Part shown: positions 33,697 to 43,139 of the stretch, one piece after another | How the letters are laid out: the number at the start of each line of letters is the position of its first letter | How positions within the stretch are numbered: position 1 is the first letter of the stretch | From: Sphingomonas sp. LM7 | GTDB taxonomy: Bacteria; Pseudomonadota; Alphaproteobacteria; Sphingomonadales; Sphingomonadaceae | DNA: 64,000 nt | Assembly: GCF_002002925.1 (NCBI RefSeq) | Contig: NZ_CP019511.1 | Coordinates: 310,001-374,000 of the forward strand | Reading direction: 5' to 3' | Notes under the pieces: generated by a model | Databases searched by the model: none | What the model was told of the DNA's origin: nothing | Seen by the model: the letters and a program-made list of their open reading frames with translations, nothing else | Translations under genes and position numbers: made by a program

Positions 33697-34485
33697 CTAG
33701 AGGTGCGCGCGGACTTCCTTGAACAGCCAATCCTTGTCGGATTGCGACGCGAAGCTGTGGCTGGCGCTGTCGAGCTCGACAAGGCTTGCCTTGGCGCGGG
33801 CTGCGGCGAAGGCAGGGCCGGCATATGCGTCGGCGAAGGCGATCGCGGTGTTGTCGCGCTTGGCGAGCAGGATGGTGACCGGGACTTGCGTCTGCACGAG
33901 CGCATTGGCCAGACGGGCAGGCAAGCCGTCCTCCAGTTGAGGCTGGCTGCGAGAAGCCTTGAGCAACCCGCTGATCAACTTCGGGATATTCACGCCACCA
34001 CGCAGCAGCCGCAGCCACTCTCGAGGATCGCGTAGCCGCTCGGCATAGCGCGCGCGGATTGCGGCGGCGGGAGGGAGGTCGTCGGTGGCCTCGATCACCC
34101 AGGGGTTGGCGAGGACGAGTGCATCGATGCCGGCTTGCGCATGGAAGAAGGCGAGCGCGGTTGCGGCGTCGCAATTGCCATAGGCCACGATGCGGGTAAC
34201 GCCGGTCTCCGTACGAAAGGTTGCGGCGGCGGCGGCGATATCCTCGGCAGTGCTTTCGAAGCCGTGATTCTCGCCGGTCGAATCACCGATGCCGCGGCGA
34301 TCGAAGCGGAATGCCGGGTGGCCGGCCTCGGCTACGCGCTGGGCGAGCAGCGCCATGCCGCGGTGCGCGCCGATACGAATCTCGTTGCCGCCCGAGACGA
34401 TCAGCAGGCCAGTGGTGCCTGGCGCTTCGTCGAGCGTGCCGAGCAGCGTCTCGCCGGCGCAGGGGAATTCGATCAGCCTTCGCAT
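33697..34485 (-). CDS. Exosortase A system-associated hydrolase 1
   Basis: 262 aa alpha/beta hydrolase. Features include FDRRGIGDSTG and the nucleophile elbow YGNCDAATA, where the usual GXSXG reads GNCDA, so the nucleophile would be Cys. A C-terminal His lies in SASHSFASQ. This pattern is typical of the hydrolase-1 family found only beside exosortase A. It overlaps hydrolase 2 by 13 bases and is the last gene of a leftward operon (ACP, hydrolase 2, hydrolase 1). Confidence 0.9.
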   Translation of the reverse strand: MRRLIEFPCAGETLLGTLDEAPGTTGLLIVSGGNEIRIGAHRGMALLAQRVAEAGHPAFRFDRRGIGDSTGENHGFESTAEDIAAAAATFRTETGVTRIVAYGNCDAATALAFFHAQAGIDALVLANPWVIEATDDLPPAAAIRARYAERLRDPREWLRLLRGGVNIPKLISGLLKASRSQPQLEDGLPARLANALVQTQVPVTILLAKRDNTAIAFADAYAGPAFAAARAKASLVELDSASHSFASQSDKDWLFKEVRAHL

Positions 34486-35114
34486 GTGCGGACCCAAGCG
34501 GCGATATCGTCGGCGAGGCGCCCGGCCAGCGCGGGATCGTTGTCGGGTTCTGCGCGGCGCCAGAGCGGGCTGCCGGGGACTTTCAGATCGGCGGGCCTGG
34601 CGTCGGTTTCGAGGCGGATCGTGCGGTTCTGCGCGGCGATGCCGGCGGTTTCCAACTCGCCGAGCAAGGCCGGCGACACGCGGTTGCCGCCATAGTCGTT
34701 GCCGCCACCCGCCTGATGCAGCCGTTCGAGTTCGCGGAGGAGTTCGGGGCCAGTGCTTGGGGCTAGGTGCCAGCGGCCGCGCGGCAAGGTCGTGGCATCG
34801 AGCAGCGCGCCGCTGCGGATGCCGAGCGTGTAGCCCGGGGGGCCACAATGGCGAGCCGCGGCGGCGAATGCATCGCGCAGGTCGCCCAGCCGCACCGACT
34901 CGGTGGCGACGAGGCTCTCGCCCTGTCCGGGCAAATCGGGGAGCGCGCCAGCGATGCCGCGTTCGGCGAGCGCGCGCAGGATCGTCACCGTGAACGCGCG
35001 GGTGCGATTGGCTTCCTCGAACAATGGAAGCGCTGCGACTATCACCGGGCCGGTGGCGGGGCCGAAGCGAAGCATCGCCTCGCGGCCACCGGCCCAGTCA
35101 TAGTGATCGATCAA
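34473..35114 (-). CDS. Exosortase A system-associated hydrolase 2
   Basis: 213 aa hydrolase-like protein: AALPLFEEANRTRAFTVTILRALAERGIAGALPDLPGQGES is typical of the hydrolase-2 family of exosortase loci. The classical nucleophile elbow is replaced by LGIRSGALL (Arg-Ser). It may have lost, or use a modified, catalytic triad. It overlaps the acyl carrier gene by four bases and hydrolase 1 by 13 bases. Confidence 0.88.
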   Translation of the reverse strand: MIDHYDWAGGREAMLRFGPATGPVIVAALPLFEEANRTRAFTVTILRALAERGIAGALPDLPGQGESLVATESVRLGDLRDAFAAAARHCGPPGYTLGIRSGALLDATTLPRGRWHLAPSTGPELLRELERLHQAGGGNDYGGNRVSPALLGELETAGIAAQNRTIRLETDARPADLKVPGSPLWRRAEPDNDPALAGRLADDIAAWVRTCEG

Positions 35115-35383
35115 CCGAGCGCCTTGTCGGCGGCGAAGCGAACAAGCGCGCCGAAGCTTTCGAGCATCTCGCCATCAACTTCGTCATCCTCGATCAGGAT
35201 GCCGAGCCGGTCCTCGATCTCGGTCAGCACCCCCGCCACGGCGAGCGAATCGAGCTCGGGCAGCGCGCCGAACAGCGGCGTGTCCTCGTGGAACGCGGCA
35301 GCGCGCTCCGCGCTCAAGCCCAGCACGTCGCGGAGCACGCCGCGGACTGCTTCTTGTACCTCTGCGAACCCTTCGCGCTGCAA
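35111..35383 (-). CDS. Acyl carrier protein of the exosortase A locus
   Basis: 90 aa, helical and acidic, with the phosphopantetheine attachment motif ELDSLAVAG (Ser about residue 46). The start is TTG at 35383 with AGGGG eight bases upstream; there is no ATG. It lies head-to-head with the AMP ligase, which probably loads an acyl or amino-acyl group on it. Confidence 0.85.
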   Translation of the reverse strand: MQREGFAEVQEAVRGVLRDVLGLSAERAAAFHEDTPLFGALPELDSLAVAGVLTEIEDRLGILIEDDEVDGEMLESFGALVRFAADKALG

Positions 35384-35458
35384 TGCCGATCCCCTGCGTG
35401 CGATTTTTCGCTTCCGTAAGGGTTGGCGGGTGCGCTGCCAAGGGTAAGGTCGGTCGCG

Positions 35459-36955
35459 ATGACCGATCCCGATCCCGTTCCGAAACCAATCGACACGCTG
35501 ACGCTGCGGGGCGCGCCGGATGCGGTGGCGCTGGAGGACCGGGCGGGGACGCTGCGCTATGCCGAACTCGAAGCCGGGGTGGGCGGCATCGCGCATGGGC
35601 TGGCGCGGCACGGGCTGACGGCGGGCGAGCGCGTCGCGACGTGGCTGCCCAAGACACGCACCGCCTGCATGCTGCCGCTGGCGGCGCCGCGCGCGGGGCT
35701 GGTGCATGTGCCGATCAATCCGGTGCTCAAGCGCGCGCAGGTGGCGCATATCCTTGCCGATAGCGGCGCGCGGGTGCTGGTGACCCAAGCCGCGCGGATC
35801 GCGGCATTGGAGCCGGGCGACGTGCCCGCGGGGTGTGCGATCGTCACCGAGGAGGAACTGGGCTCGGGCGACGCACTGCCGCCTTCGGCCGCGGGGCCGG
35901 ATACGCTGGCGGCGATCCTCTATACTTCGGGGTCGACCGGACGGCCCAAGGGGGTAATGCTTAGCCACGCAAATTTGTGGCTCGGCGCAATCAGCGTAGC
36001 GCATTATCTTGAGATTGGGTCTGAGGATCGCGTGCTCGGCGTGCTGCCGTTGAGCTTCGATTATGGGCAGAACCAATTATTCTCCACCTGGGCGGCGGGC
36101 GGGCGGGTGATCCCGCTCGATTACCTGACCGCGCGCGACGTGGTGAAGGCTGTCGAGCGTCATGACGTCACGAGCCTGGCCGGGGTGCCGCCGCTATGGG
36201 TGCAATTGCTGGAGGCGGACTGGCCCAGCGAGACGGCGGCTCGGCTCAAGCGGTTGACCAATTCGGGGGGCGCGCTGACGCCGCGGCTGGTGCGCGGGCT
36301 GCGCGAGCGCTTTCCGGAGGCCGATCTCTATCCGATGTACGGGCTGACCGAGGCGTTTCGCTCGACCTATCTAGCGCCCGCGCTGGTCGATGCGCATCCG
36401 GAGTCGATCGGGCGGGCGATCCCCTTTGCCGAGATATTGGTGGTGCGGCCCGACGGCAGCCGTGCCGCAGCGGACGAGCCGGGGGAGTTGGTCCATGCCG
36501 GGGCGCTGGTCGCGCAGGGCTATTGGCAGGATGCAGAGCGCACGGCGCAGCGCTTCCGTCCGGCGCCCGAATTCGCCACAAGCGGCGGCATGGCGGTGTG
36601 GTCGGGGGATACTGTAGTGGCGGACGCGGATGGGCTGCTACGCTTCGTCGGGCGCGACGACGAGATGATCAAGAGCGCCGGCAACCGGATCAGCCCGACC
36701 GAAATCGAAGATGCGGTACTGAGCGGCGGCGAAGTGGCCGAGGCGGCGGCGTTCGGAGTGCCCGACGCGCGACTGGGGCAGGTAATCGTGGTGGTAGCGC
36801 GGGGCGACGGTGTCCGGGAGGACGAATTGCGCGCGCGGCTTCGGCGGGAATTGCCGAGCTTCATGCAGCCGGCGCGGTATGACTGGCGGGGGGAGTTACC
36901 GCGCAATGCCAATGGGAAGCTGGATCGGACCGCTTTGAAAATGGGGCTTTCATGA
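35459..36955 (+). CDS. Acyl-CoA/ACP ligase (AMP-forming), exosortase A-associated
   Basis: 498 aa adenylate-forming enzyme. The ATP motif is LYTSGSTGRPKGVMLSH (about residues 155-172). The A5 motif is MYGLTEAF, A8 is VGRDDEMIKSAGNRISPTEIE, and the C-terminal lysine is in NGKLDRTALK. The ATG at 35459 was chosen because the family begins there. The next gene (decarboxylase) follows after 49 bases. With the divergent ACP it should activate a carboxylic acid whose identity is unknown. Confidence 0.9.
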   Translation: MTDPDPVPKPIDTLTLRGAPDAVALEDRAGTLRYAELEAGVGGIAHGLARHGLTAGERVATWLPKTRTACMLPLAAPRAGLVHVPINPVLKRAQVAHILADSGARVLVTQAARIAALEPGDVPAGCAIVTEEELGSGDALPPSAAGPDTLAAILYTSGSTGRPKGVMLSHANLWLGAISVAHYLEIGSEDRVLGVLPLSFDYGQNQLFSTWAAGGRVIPLDYLTARDVVKAVERHDVTSLAGVPPLWVQLLEADWPSETAARLKRLTNSGGALTPRLVRGLRERFPEADLYPMYGLTEAFRSTYLAPALVDAHPESIGRAIPFAEILVVRPDGSRAAADEPGELVHAGALVAQGYWQDAERTAQRFRPAPEFATSGGMAVWSGDTVVADADGLLRFVGRDDEMIKSAGNRISPTEIEDAVLSGGEVAEAAAFGVPDARLGQVIVVVARGDGVREDELRARLRRELPSFMQPARYDWRGELPRNANGKLDRTALKMGLS

Positions 36956-37004
36956 GGGTGCCGCGAGCGATCTATTCTCCCGTCCATTGCGGGGAGGGGA
37001 CGAA

Positions 37005-38213
37005 GTGAACCCCAAAGCCTTTGGCCCGATCCCGCCGGAGTTTCGCGACCTTTCCGCGCTGCCGTGGCTCGATGAGGCGACCCCGGCCTATGTCTACGAT
37101 TTCGACATTATAGCGGCGCGGATTGCGCGGCTGCGGGCGGCGCTGCCGACGAAGGTGGCGGTGCATTACGCTATCAAGGCCAATCCGTTGCAGGCGCTGC
37201 TTGCGGCGATCGCGCCGCTTGTGGACGGGCTCGACGTCGCTTCGGCGGGGGAGATGGACAAGGCGCTCGACGTCATGGCGGCAGGCGCGATCAGCTTTGC
37301 CGGGCCCGGCAAGCGCGACGCCGAGATCGAGCTGGCGATCCGCGCGGGGGTGACGCTCAACGTCGAGTCGGAGAGCGAGGGGCAGCGCGCGCTGGCCATA
37401 GGTGGGCAACTCGGCATGCGGCCGAGGCTCGCGGTGCGGGTGAACCCCGATTTCGAGCTGCGCGGCTCGGGGATGAAGATGGGCGGGCGCGCCTCGCCTT
37501 TCGGAGTCGAGGCGGCCCATGTCGCCGGGCTGGTCAAGCGGCTGATCATCGGCGGCGCCGAGTGGCGCGGGCTGCACATCTTTGCGGGATCGCAGGCGCT
37601 CGATCCGGCTGCGGTGATCGAGACGCAGGCGGCGACGGTAGCGCTGGCGGCGCGGATCGCCGAGGAAGCGCGCCGCGCGCCGCCCCTGGTCAATCTGGGC
37701 GGCGGCTTCGGCATTCCCTATTTTCTGGGCGACGTGTCGCTCGATGTCGAGGCGATCGGCGCGGCGCTGGCGGGGGAGCTCGACCAGCTCGACACGAACT
37801 ATGCGATCGAGCTGGGACGCTGGCTCGTCGGCGAGGCGGGCGTGTATCTCGCGCGCGTCGTCGATCGGAAGGTGAGCCAGGGGGAGACGTTCCTGATCGT
37901 CGATGGCGGGCTCAACCACCATCTCGCCGCCACGGGCAATTTCGGCACGGTGGTGCGCCGTAACTATCCGGTCGCAGTGGCGCATCGGATGCAGGATCCG
38001 CCCGAGGAGATTGTGACGATCGTCGGGCCGTTGTGCACGCCGCTCGACCGGCTGGCCGACCGCGTGGCGCTGCCCAGGGCCAATGTAGGTGACGTCATCG
38101 CGGTGTTCGCCTCGGGCGCGTATGGCGCCAGCGCGAGCCCGTCGGCGTTCCTCGGCCACCCCCCGGCGCGCGAGCTGCTGGTCGGGGCACCGGCCGGCCC
38201 GGGCCACGCCTAA
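37005..38213 (+). CDS. PLP-dependent decarboxylase, exosortase A-associated
   Basis: 402 aa fold-type III PLP enzyme related to diaminopimelate/ornithine decarboxylases. The PLP lysine is in HYAIKANPLQALL, the phosphate loop is NLGGGFGIPYF, and the C-terminal active-site Cys is in VGPLCTPLDRL. The GTG at 37005 has GGGGAGGGG immediately upstream, better than the TTG at 36987. It probably makes an amine used with the ligase/ACP pair. The substrate is unknown. Confidence 0.9.
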   Translation: MNPKAFGPIPPEFRDLSALPWLDEATPAYVYDFDIIAARIARLRAALPTKVAVHYAIKANPLQALLAAIAPLVDGLDVASAGEMDKALDVMAAGAISFAGPGKRDAEIELAIRAGVTLNVESESEGQRALAIGGQLGMRPRLAVRVNPDFELRGSGMKMGGRASPFGVEAAHVAGLVKRLIIGGAEWRGLHIFAGSQALDPAAVIETQAATVALAARIAEEARRAPPLVNLGGGFGIPYFLGDVSLDVEAIGAALAGELDQLDTNYAIELGRWLVGEAGVYLARVVDRKVSQGETFLIVDGGLNHHLAATGNFGTVVRRNYPVAVAHRMQDPPEEIVTIVGPLCTPLDRLADRVALPRANVGDVIAVFASGAYGASASPSAFLGHPPARELLVGAPAGPGHA

Positions 38214-38313
38214 CGCTATCTTTACCTCTCGATCGCATAGCTGACCCTGATCCAGGCGGGGAGAGTGACCGAGCAATCGGCTGCCTTCGACTCGCTGGGG
38301 AGGGAGCTCGAAC

Positions 38314-38955
38314 ATGGTTTTCAAGTCGTTTGGCAGGGTTTTGGCGGGACTTGGCGTCACCGCTACACTGCTGTCGGGATGCTCCGGGGGGAGCCGCCCC
38401 GAGCTGCCGCCCGCCGGCGCCGTCGCTACGCGCGAGGCGCCGAGCGACGAATATGTCATCGGCCCGATGGACCAGCTCAACGTCTTCGTGTGGCGCAATC
38501 CCGAGCTGTCGGCGAAGGTGCAGGTGCGCCCTGACGGCCGGATCACCACGCCGCTGATCAACGACATGCCCGCGGTCGGCAAGACCCCGGCGATGCTCGC
38601 GGACGACCTGAAATATGCGCTCGGCGAGTATATCAAGGACCCGATCGTATCGGTGATCGTCGAGAATTTCTCGGGCACCTACAGCCAGCAGGTCCGCATC
38701 GTCGGCGCGACCGAGAAGCCGGCGTCGATTCCCTATCGCGCCAACATGACCGCGCTCGACGCGATGATCGCCGTCGGGGGCTTGAGCGAATTCGCGTCGG
38801 GCAACCGCGCGCGGCTGGTTCGCTACGACAAGGCGACCGGCAAGCAGCGCGAGTACAAGATCCGCCTGGGCGATTTGCTCAAGAACGGCGACATCTCCGC
38901 CAATGTCCGCCTCGAGCCGGGTGACGTGCTGATCGTCCCCCAGAGCATGTTCTGA
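38314..38955 (+). CDS. Polysaccharide export lipoprotein (Wza-like) of the exosortase A locus
   Basis: 213 aa. The lipobox LLSGC (Cys23) is followed by a polysaccharide-export (PES) domain (EYVIGPMDQLNVFVWRNPELSAKVQVRPDGRIT) and two SLBB-like segments. It would form the outer-membrane export channel. It lacks the long C-terminal helix of Wza, as is usual for this family. It starts the export-kinase set, directly followed by the chain-length protein. Confidence 0.93.
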   Translation: MVFKSFGRVLAGLGVTATLLSGCSGGSRPELPPAGAVATREAPSDEYVIGPMDQLNVFVWRNPELSAKVQVRPDGRITTPLINDMPAVGKTPAMLADDLKYALGEYIKDPIVSVIVENFSGTYSQQVRIVGATEKPASIPYRANMTALDAMIAVGGLSEFASGNRARLVRYDKATGKQREYKIRLGDLLKNGDISANVRLEPGDVLIVPQSMF

Positions 38956-40466
38956 TGGATAGCATTTTCGACGAAGTCCGCGCGGCGCTGCACGCGATCT
39001 GGATGCGGCGCTGGATCGCGCTCGCGGTCGCCTGGGGGCTGTGCCTCGCGGGGTGGCTGGTCGTGTCGCAAATGCCGAGCAGCTATGAATCTCGCGCGCG
39101 CATCTTCGTCCAGCTCCGCCAGATCCTGCCGACCGACGGCGCCGCCTCGGCTGCGCAGCAGCAGCGCGACATCGATCGCGTACGCCAGACGCTGACCTCG
39201 GCGGTCAATCTCGAAAAGGTGGTCCGCGGCACCGACCTGGCTAAGACCGTTTCGAGCGACCGCGACATCGCGGATCGCATCGCCGGGCTGCAAACCGCAA
39301 TCAAGCTGACCGCACAGCAGGACAATCTGTTCGAAATCACCGTCACCGCATCGAGCGGCAAGATGGCGCAGCAGATCGCGCAGAAGCTGATCGACATCTT
39401 CGTCGAGGAAAATCTTGCCGATGGCCGCGACGCCAGCGGGCAATCGCTGCGCTTCCTCGATCAGCAGCTCGACGTCCGCCAGAAGGCGCTGCAGGAAGCC
39501 GAGGCCAAGAAGGCCGACTTCGCGGCGCGCTATCTCGGCGCGCTGCCGGGCACCGGATCGCTAAACGACCGCATCGGCGCGGCGCGCACGCAGCTTTCGC
39601 AGGTCCAGTCGGACCTTGCCGCGGCGCAGAGCGGGCTCAGCGCGGTCAACGGCCAGATGGCCGGCACGCCGATGAACGTGGCGGGGCAGGGCGTTGCGGT
39701 TACCGGACCGGCGCGTGCACGCCTCCAGGCGATCCAGGGCCAGCTCGCCGAAGGGCGCAGCCGCGGCTGGACCGACAGCCATCCCGACATGATCGCGCTC
39801 AACAGCCAGCTTGCCGCCGCCCAGGCCGCGGCGCGTGCCGAGCCGGCGATCGGCGGGGCGGCGGGCGCATCGAACCCGCTTTATCTCAGCCTCAAGTCGA
39901 TGCAGGCCGACAAGTCTGCGACCGTTGCCGCGCTCACCCAGCGCAAGAACCAGATCGAAAGCGATCTCGACCAGTTCGAAGCCAAGATGGCCGGCGCGCC
40001 GGGCCTGGCGGCCGAGCAGGGCCAGATCGACCGCGAATATCAGGTCCTCAAGGATCAGTATGACAAGCTGCTCTCGGACCGCGAGCAGGTGCGAATCCGC
40101 AGCCAGGCGCAGACCGAGACCGATGCAGTCAAGTTCAACGTCGTCGATCCGCCGACGCTGCCGCGCGCGCCGACCAAGCCAAACCGGCCGCTGCTGCTGA
40201 TCGCCGTGCTGATCGCCGGTCTCGGCGCCGGTGTTGCCGCGGCGTTCGGGCTCGGCAAGTTGACCACGACCTTCTCGACAGCGTCGCGGCTGGAAAAGGC
40301 GAGCGGGATGCCGGTGATCGGTTCGATCGCCGAAGTGGTGACTGCCTCGCAGACCGAGATGCGCCGCAGGAAGCTGCGCTTGTTCGCCGGGGCATTCGCC
40401 GGGCTGGCAGTCGCGTTCGTCGGGCTGCTCGGGCTCGAATTCGTCCAGCGCGGCATGGGGGCCTGA
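38955..40466 (+). CDS. Polysaccharide chain-length determinant (Wzz/GNVR type), exosortase A-associated
   Basis: 503 aa inner-membrane copolymerase. A helix at about residues 20-38 and one at about 415-437 flank a long periplasmic coiled-coil region (QQLDVRQKALQEAEAKKADF). A GNVR-like motif region precedes the second helix (VKFNVVDPPTLPRAPTKPNR). A third hydrophobic segment lies near the C-terminus. It controls chain length and contacts the tyrosine kinase encoded next (one-base gap). Confidence 0.92.
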   Translation: MDSIFDEVRAALHAIWMRRWIALAVAWGLCLAGWLVVSQMPSSYESRARIFVQLRQILPTDGAASAAQQQRDIDRVRQTLTSAVNLEKVVRGTDLAKTVSSDRDIADRIAGLQTAIKLTAQQDNLFEITVTASSGKMAQQIAQKLIDIFVEENLADGRDASGQSLRFLDQQLDVRQKALQEAEAKKADFAARYLGALPGTGSLNDRIGAARTQLSQVQSDLAAAQSGLSAVNGQMAGTPMNVAGQGVAVTGPARARLQAIQGQLAEGRSRGWTDSHPDMIALNSQLAAAQAAARAEPAIGGAAGASNPLYLSLKSMQADKSATVAALTQRKNQIESDLDQFEAKMAGAPGLAAEQGQIDREYQVLKDQYDKLLSDREQVRIRSQAQTETDAVKFNVVDPPTLPRAPTKPNRPLLLIAVLIAGLGAGVAAAFGLGKLTTTFSTASRLEKASGMPVIGSIAEVVTASQTEMRRRKLRLFAGAFAGLAVAFVGLLGLEFVQRGMGA

Positions 40467-40467
40467 C

Positions 40468-41526
40468 ATGAACGACGAAACCCCGCGCCGCTATCGCGGC
40501 TCGCTGCTCGAAAGGGCTGCGGAGCAATATGGCTTCAACCGCCCCGCGACGGTGCCCGCGCCGCTGCGGACGCCCGAGGAAGAGCCGCTGACGCTGACGG
40601 TTCGCGTGCCCGCCGAACCGCTGCCGGAAATCCCGGCGGTGGATCCGCGCGGCCCGCTGCTGCGCCGCGGCTTCGATGTCGAAGTGGCGCCGGAATCCGA
40701 GACGATTGCGGAAGCCGAGGCACCTGCGCCAGTTGTACGGCCCGAGTCGAAGCTACAGCCCAGGCCCGCATCGCGCGCCGGGCGGCCTTTCGCACCGATC
40801 GACCGCGTCGCGCTTCGCGAGGGCGGGATGCTTGTGCCCGGCGGACAGATCACCGCGATGGCGGAGGAATTCCGCATGGTGAAGCGCCAGCTGCTGCTGA
40901 CCGCGCGTGCGGTCGCGGCAAAGGGCAGCGCCAATGCCGCCGATCACGCGCGAATGATTTTGATCTGCTCGGCACAGCCCGACGAAGGCAAGACCTTCTG
41001 CGCGATCAACCTGGCGCTCTCGATGGCGGCCGAGAAGGACATGGAGATCCTGCTGGTCGATGCCGATTTCGCCAAGCCTGACGTGCTTCACCGGCTGGGG
41101 CTTCCCGAAGGTCCGGGCCTGCTCGACGCGCTTGCCGGCGCCGTCGAGGTCGAGGACTGCATCGTCGAGACCGACGTGCCGCAGCTTCTGGTGCTGCCCG
41201 CGGGCACTAAGACCAACAGCGATACCGAATTGCTGGCGAGCGACCGCGCGCGCGCGATCCTCGACGGGCTGGCCAAGGCCAATCCGCGCCGCATCGTGAT
41301 CTTCGATTCGCCGCCCGCGCTCGCGGCGTCGCCCGCCGCGGTGCTCGCGCAGCATGCCGGGCAGGTGATGCTCGTCGTCCGCGCCGACCGCACCAGCGAA
41401 GGCGACCTGCGCGAGGCGGTCAACGTGCTCGACGGCTGCGAGCATATCCAGCTGCTGCTCAATTCGGTTTCGTTCCAGCCCGGCGGCCGCCGGTTCGGAA
41501 GCTATTATGGGGAGGCGGGCGAGTGA
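40468..41526 (+). CDS. Tyrosine autokinase (BY-kinase) of the exosortase A locus
   Basis: 352 aa cytosolic kinase. A variable Pro-rich N-terminus (1-120) is followed by Walker A LICSAQPDEGKTFCAINLA (about 165-183), Walker A' LLVDADFAKP and Walker B VIFDSPPAL. The C-terminal tail is short, with two tyrosines (GSYYGEAGE). It is separate from the chain-length protein, as is typical of proteobacterial exosortase clusters. Autophosphorylation would regulate polymer export. Confidence 0.92.
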   Translation: MNDETPRRYRGSLLERAAEQYGFNRPATVPAPLRTPEEEPLTLTVRVPAEPLPEIPAVDPRGPLLRRGFDVEVAPESETIAEAEAPAPVVRPESKLQPRPASRAGRPFAPIDRVALREGGMLVPGGQITAMAEEFRMVKRQLLLTARAVAAKGSANAADHARMILICSAQPDEGKTFCAINLALSMAAEKDMEILLVDADFAKPDVLHRLGLPEGPGLLDALAGAVEVEDCIVETDVPQLLVLPAGTKTNSDTELLASDRARAILDGLAKANPRRIVIFDSPPALAASPAAVLAQHAGQVMLVVRADRTSEGDLREAVNVLDGCEHIQLLLNSVSFQPGGRRFGSYYGEAGE

Positions 41527-43124
41527 CCCGGCTTGTTCTTGCTGCGACGGTAGCGGTGGTTTGTGCGGCTGTGCCCGCGCAGGCCCAGCGCACGCGCGTG
41601 ACGCCGTATATCGAAGCGAGCCAGGTGCTCGTATCCGATCTCACCAATGGCGGCGACCTGCTGACCTATTCGACGATCGGCGCGGGCATCGACGCGCAGG
41701 TGACCACCCGCCGCGTCGAAGTGCAGGTCAGCTACCAGTATGAACACCGCTTCTCGTACGACAAGGACCTTGCCGACGATTCGATGCACAGCGGCCTGGC
41801 GCAGGCCCGCGTGCGGATCACGCCGGACCTGACGTTTGAAGCCGGCGCCATCGCCGCGCGCGGCCGCTCCGACATCCGTGGCGACGCATTCGCCACGTCG
41901 CAGGGCAATCTGCGCAACAGCAGCCAGATCTATTCGGCCTATGCCGGACCGAGCATCGCCACGCGCGTCGGCCCGATGTTCGCCAACGCCGCGTATCGCT
42001 TCGGCTATACCAAGGTGGAAGTGCCCAATGGCGGCACCGGCGTTCCCGCCGGCCAGCCGCCGCTCGACCGCTACGACGATTCAAAGGTTCATGTCGCAAC
42101 TGCCAGCATCGGGGCGAAATCGGGCACGGTGCTGCCGATCGGCGTCACCGCCAGCGGATCCTACACCCGCGAGGACGCCAGCCAGCTCGACCAGCGTTTC
42201 GAGGGCAAATATGCCCGCGGCGACGTGGTCCTCCCGGTCGGCCGCGGCATCGCGCTCACTGCGGGCGTGGGCTATGAGAAGATCGAAGTCAGCCAGCGCG
42301 ACGCATTGATGAGCGGCGGTGCGCCGGTGATCGACGGCAATGGCCGCTTCGTCACCGATCCGTCCTCGCCGCGCCGGCTCGCCTATCAGTTCGACGGCGC
42401 TTTCTGGGATGGCGGCGTCATCTGGCGGCCGAGCAGCCGCACTTTCCTGGAGGCGCGCGCGGGCCGCCGCTATGGCTCGATGAGCTATACGGGCTCGGCG
42501 ACGTATAAGATCGGCCCGGGCAGCGGCGTGCAGATCGGCGTCTACGACAGCGTCGAGACCTTCGGGCAGGAGCTCAACGGTTCGGTCAGCCGACTGCCGA
42601 CCAGCTTCGTCAGCACCACCGATCCGTTCGGCAACCAGTTCGGCGGCTGCATCTACGGCACGACCGGCGCAGCGGCAGGTGGCTGCCTCAACCAGGTGTT
42701 CGCATCGAGCGTGACCTCGGCCTATCGCGCCCGCGGCGTGACGGGCGTCGCAGTGCTCAACCGCGGCGGCACACGGATCGGCGTGGGCGGCGGCTATGGC
42801 CGACGCACCTTCCTTGCGCCGCAGAGCGTGGGCGGTGTGAGCATCGACGGCACGTCGGACGAGAGCGTGTACGCGCAGCTCTTCGCGTCGAGTGACGTCG
42901 GCCGCAACGGATCGATCAGCACCAGCGTGTACGGCAGCTACTACACCAGCGACCTCGCCGGAGCCCAGGGCATCCTCGGCTACGGCGCCAACACGGCATA
43001 TACGCATATGTTCGGACCGCTCGGGGCGACCGCGTCGCTCGGGCTGTTCGGTTTCGACAGGGAAGGCGACGCCAATGCGTCTGCGCAGGCGCAGGCATTG
43101 GTGGGGCTGCGGTACGGATTCTAG
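41523..43124 (+). CDS. Outer-membrane beta-barrel protein of the exosortase A locus
   Basis: 533 aa with a signal peptide (TRLVLAATVAVVCAAVPAQAQ) and a body of alternating amphipathic strands ending in Phe (LVGLRYGF), typical of an outer-membrane barrel. It belongs by position and pattern to the PEP-CTERM system-associated outer-membrane family. It starts with GTG overlapping the kinase stop by four bases. It may form or anchor the secretion pore with the export lipoprotein. Confidence 0.85.
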   Translation: MTRLVLAATVAVVCAAVPAQAQRTRVTPYIEASQVLVSDLTNGGDLLTYSTIGAGIDAQVTTRRVEVQVSYQYEHRFSYDKDLADDSMHSGLAQARVRITPDLTFEAGAIAARGRSDIRGDAFATSQGNLRNSSQIYSAYAGPSIATRVGPMFANAAYRFGYTKVEVPNGGTGVPAGQPPLDRYDDSKVHVATASIGAKSGTVLPIGVTASGSYTREDASQLDQRFEGKYARGDVVLPVGRGIALTAGVGYEKIEVSQRDALMSGGAPVIDGNGRFVTDPSSPRRLAYQFDGAFWDGGVIWRPSSRTFLEARAGRRYGSMSYTGSATYKIGPGSGVQIGVYDSVETFGQELNGSVSRLPTSFVSTTDPFGNQFGGCIYGTTGAAAGGCLNQVFASSVTSAYRARGVTGVAVLNRGGTRIGVGGGYGRRTFLAPQSVGGVSIDGTSDESVYAQLFASSDVGRNGSISTSVYGSYYTSDLAGAQGILGYGANTAYTHMFGPLGATASLGLFGFDREGDANASAQAQALVGLRYGF

Positions 43125-43139
43125 AGCCGAGGCATGCAG

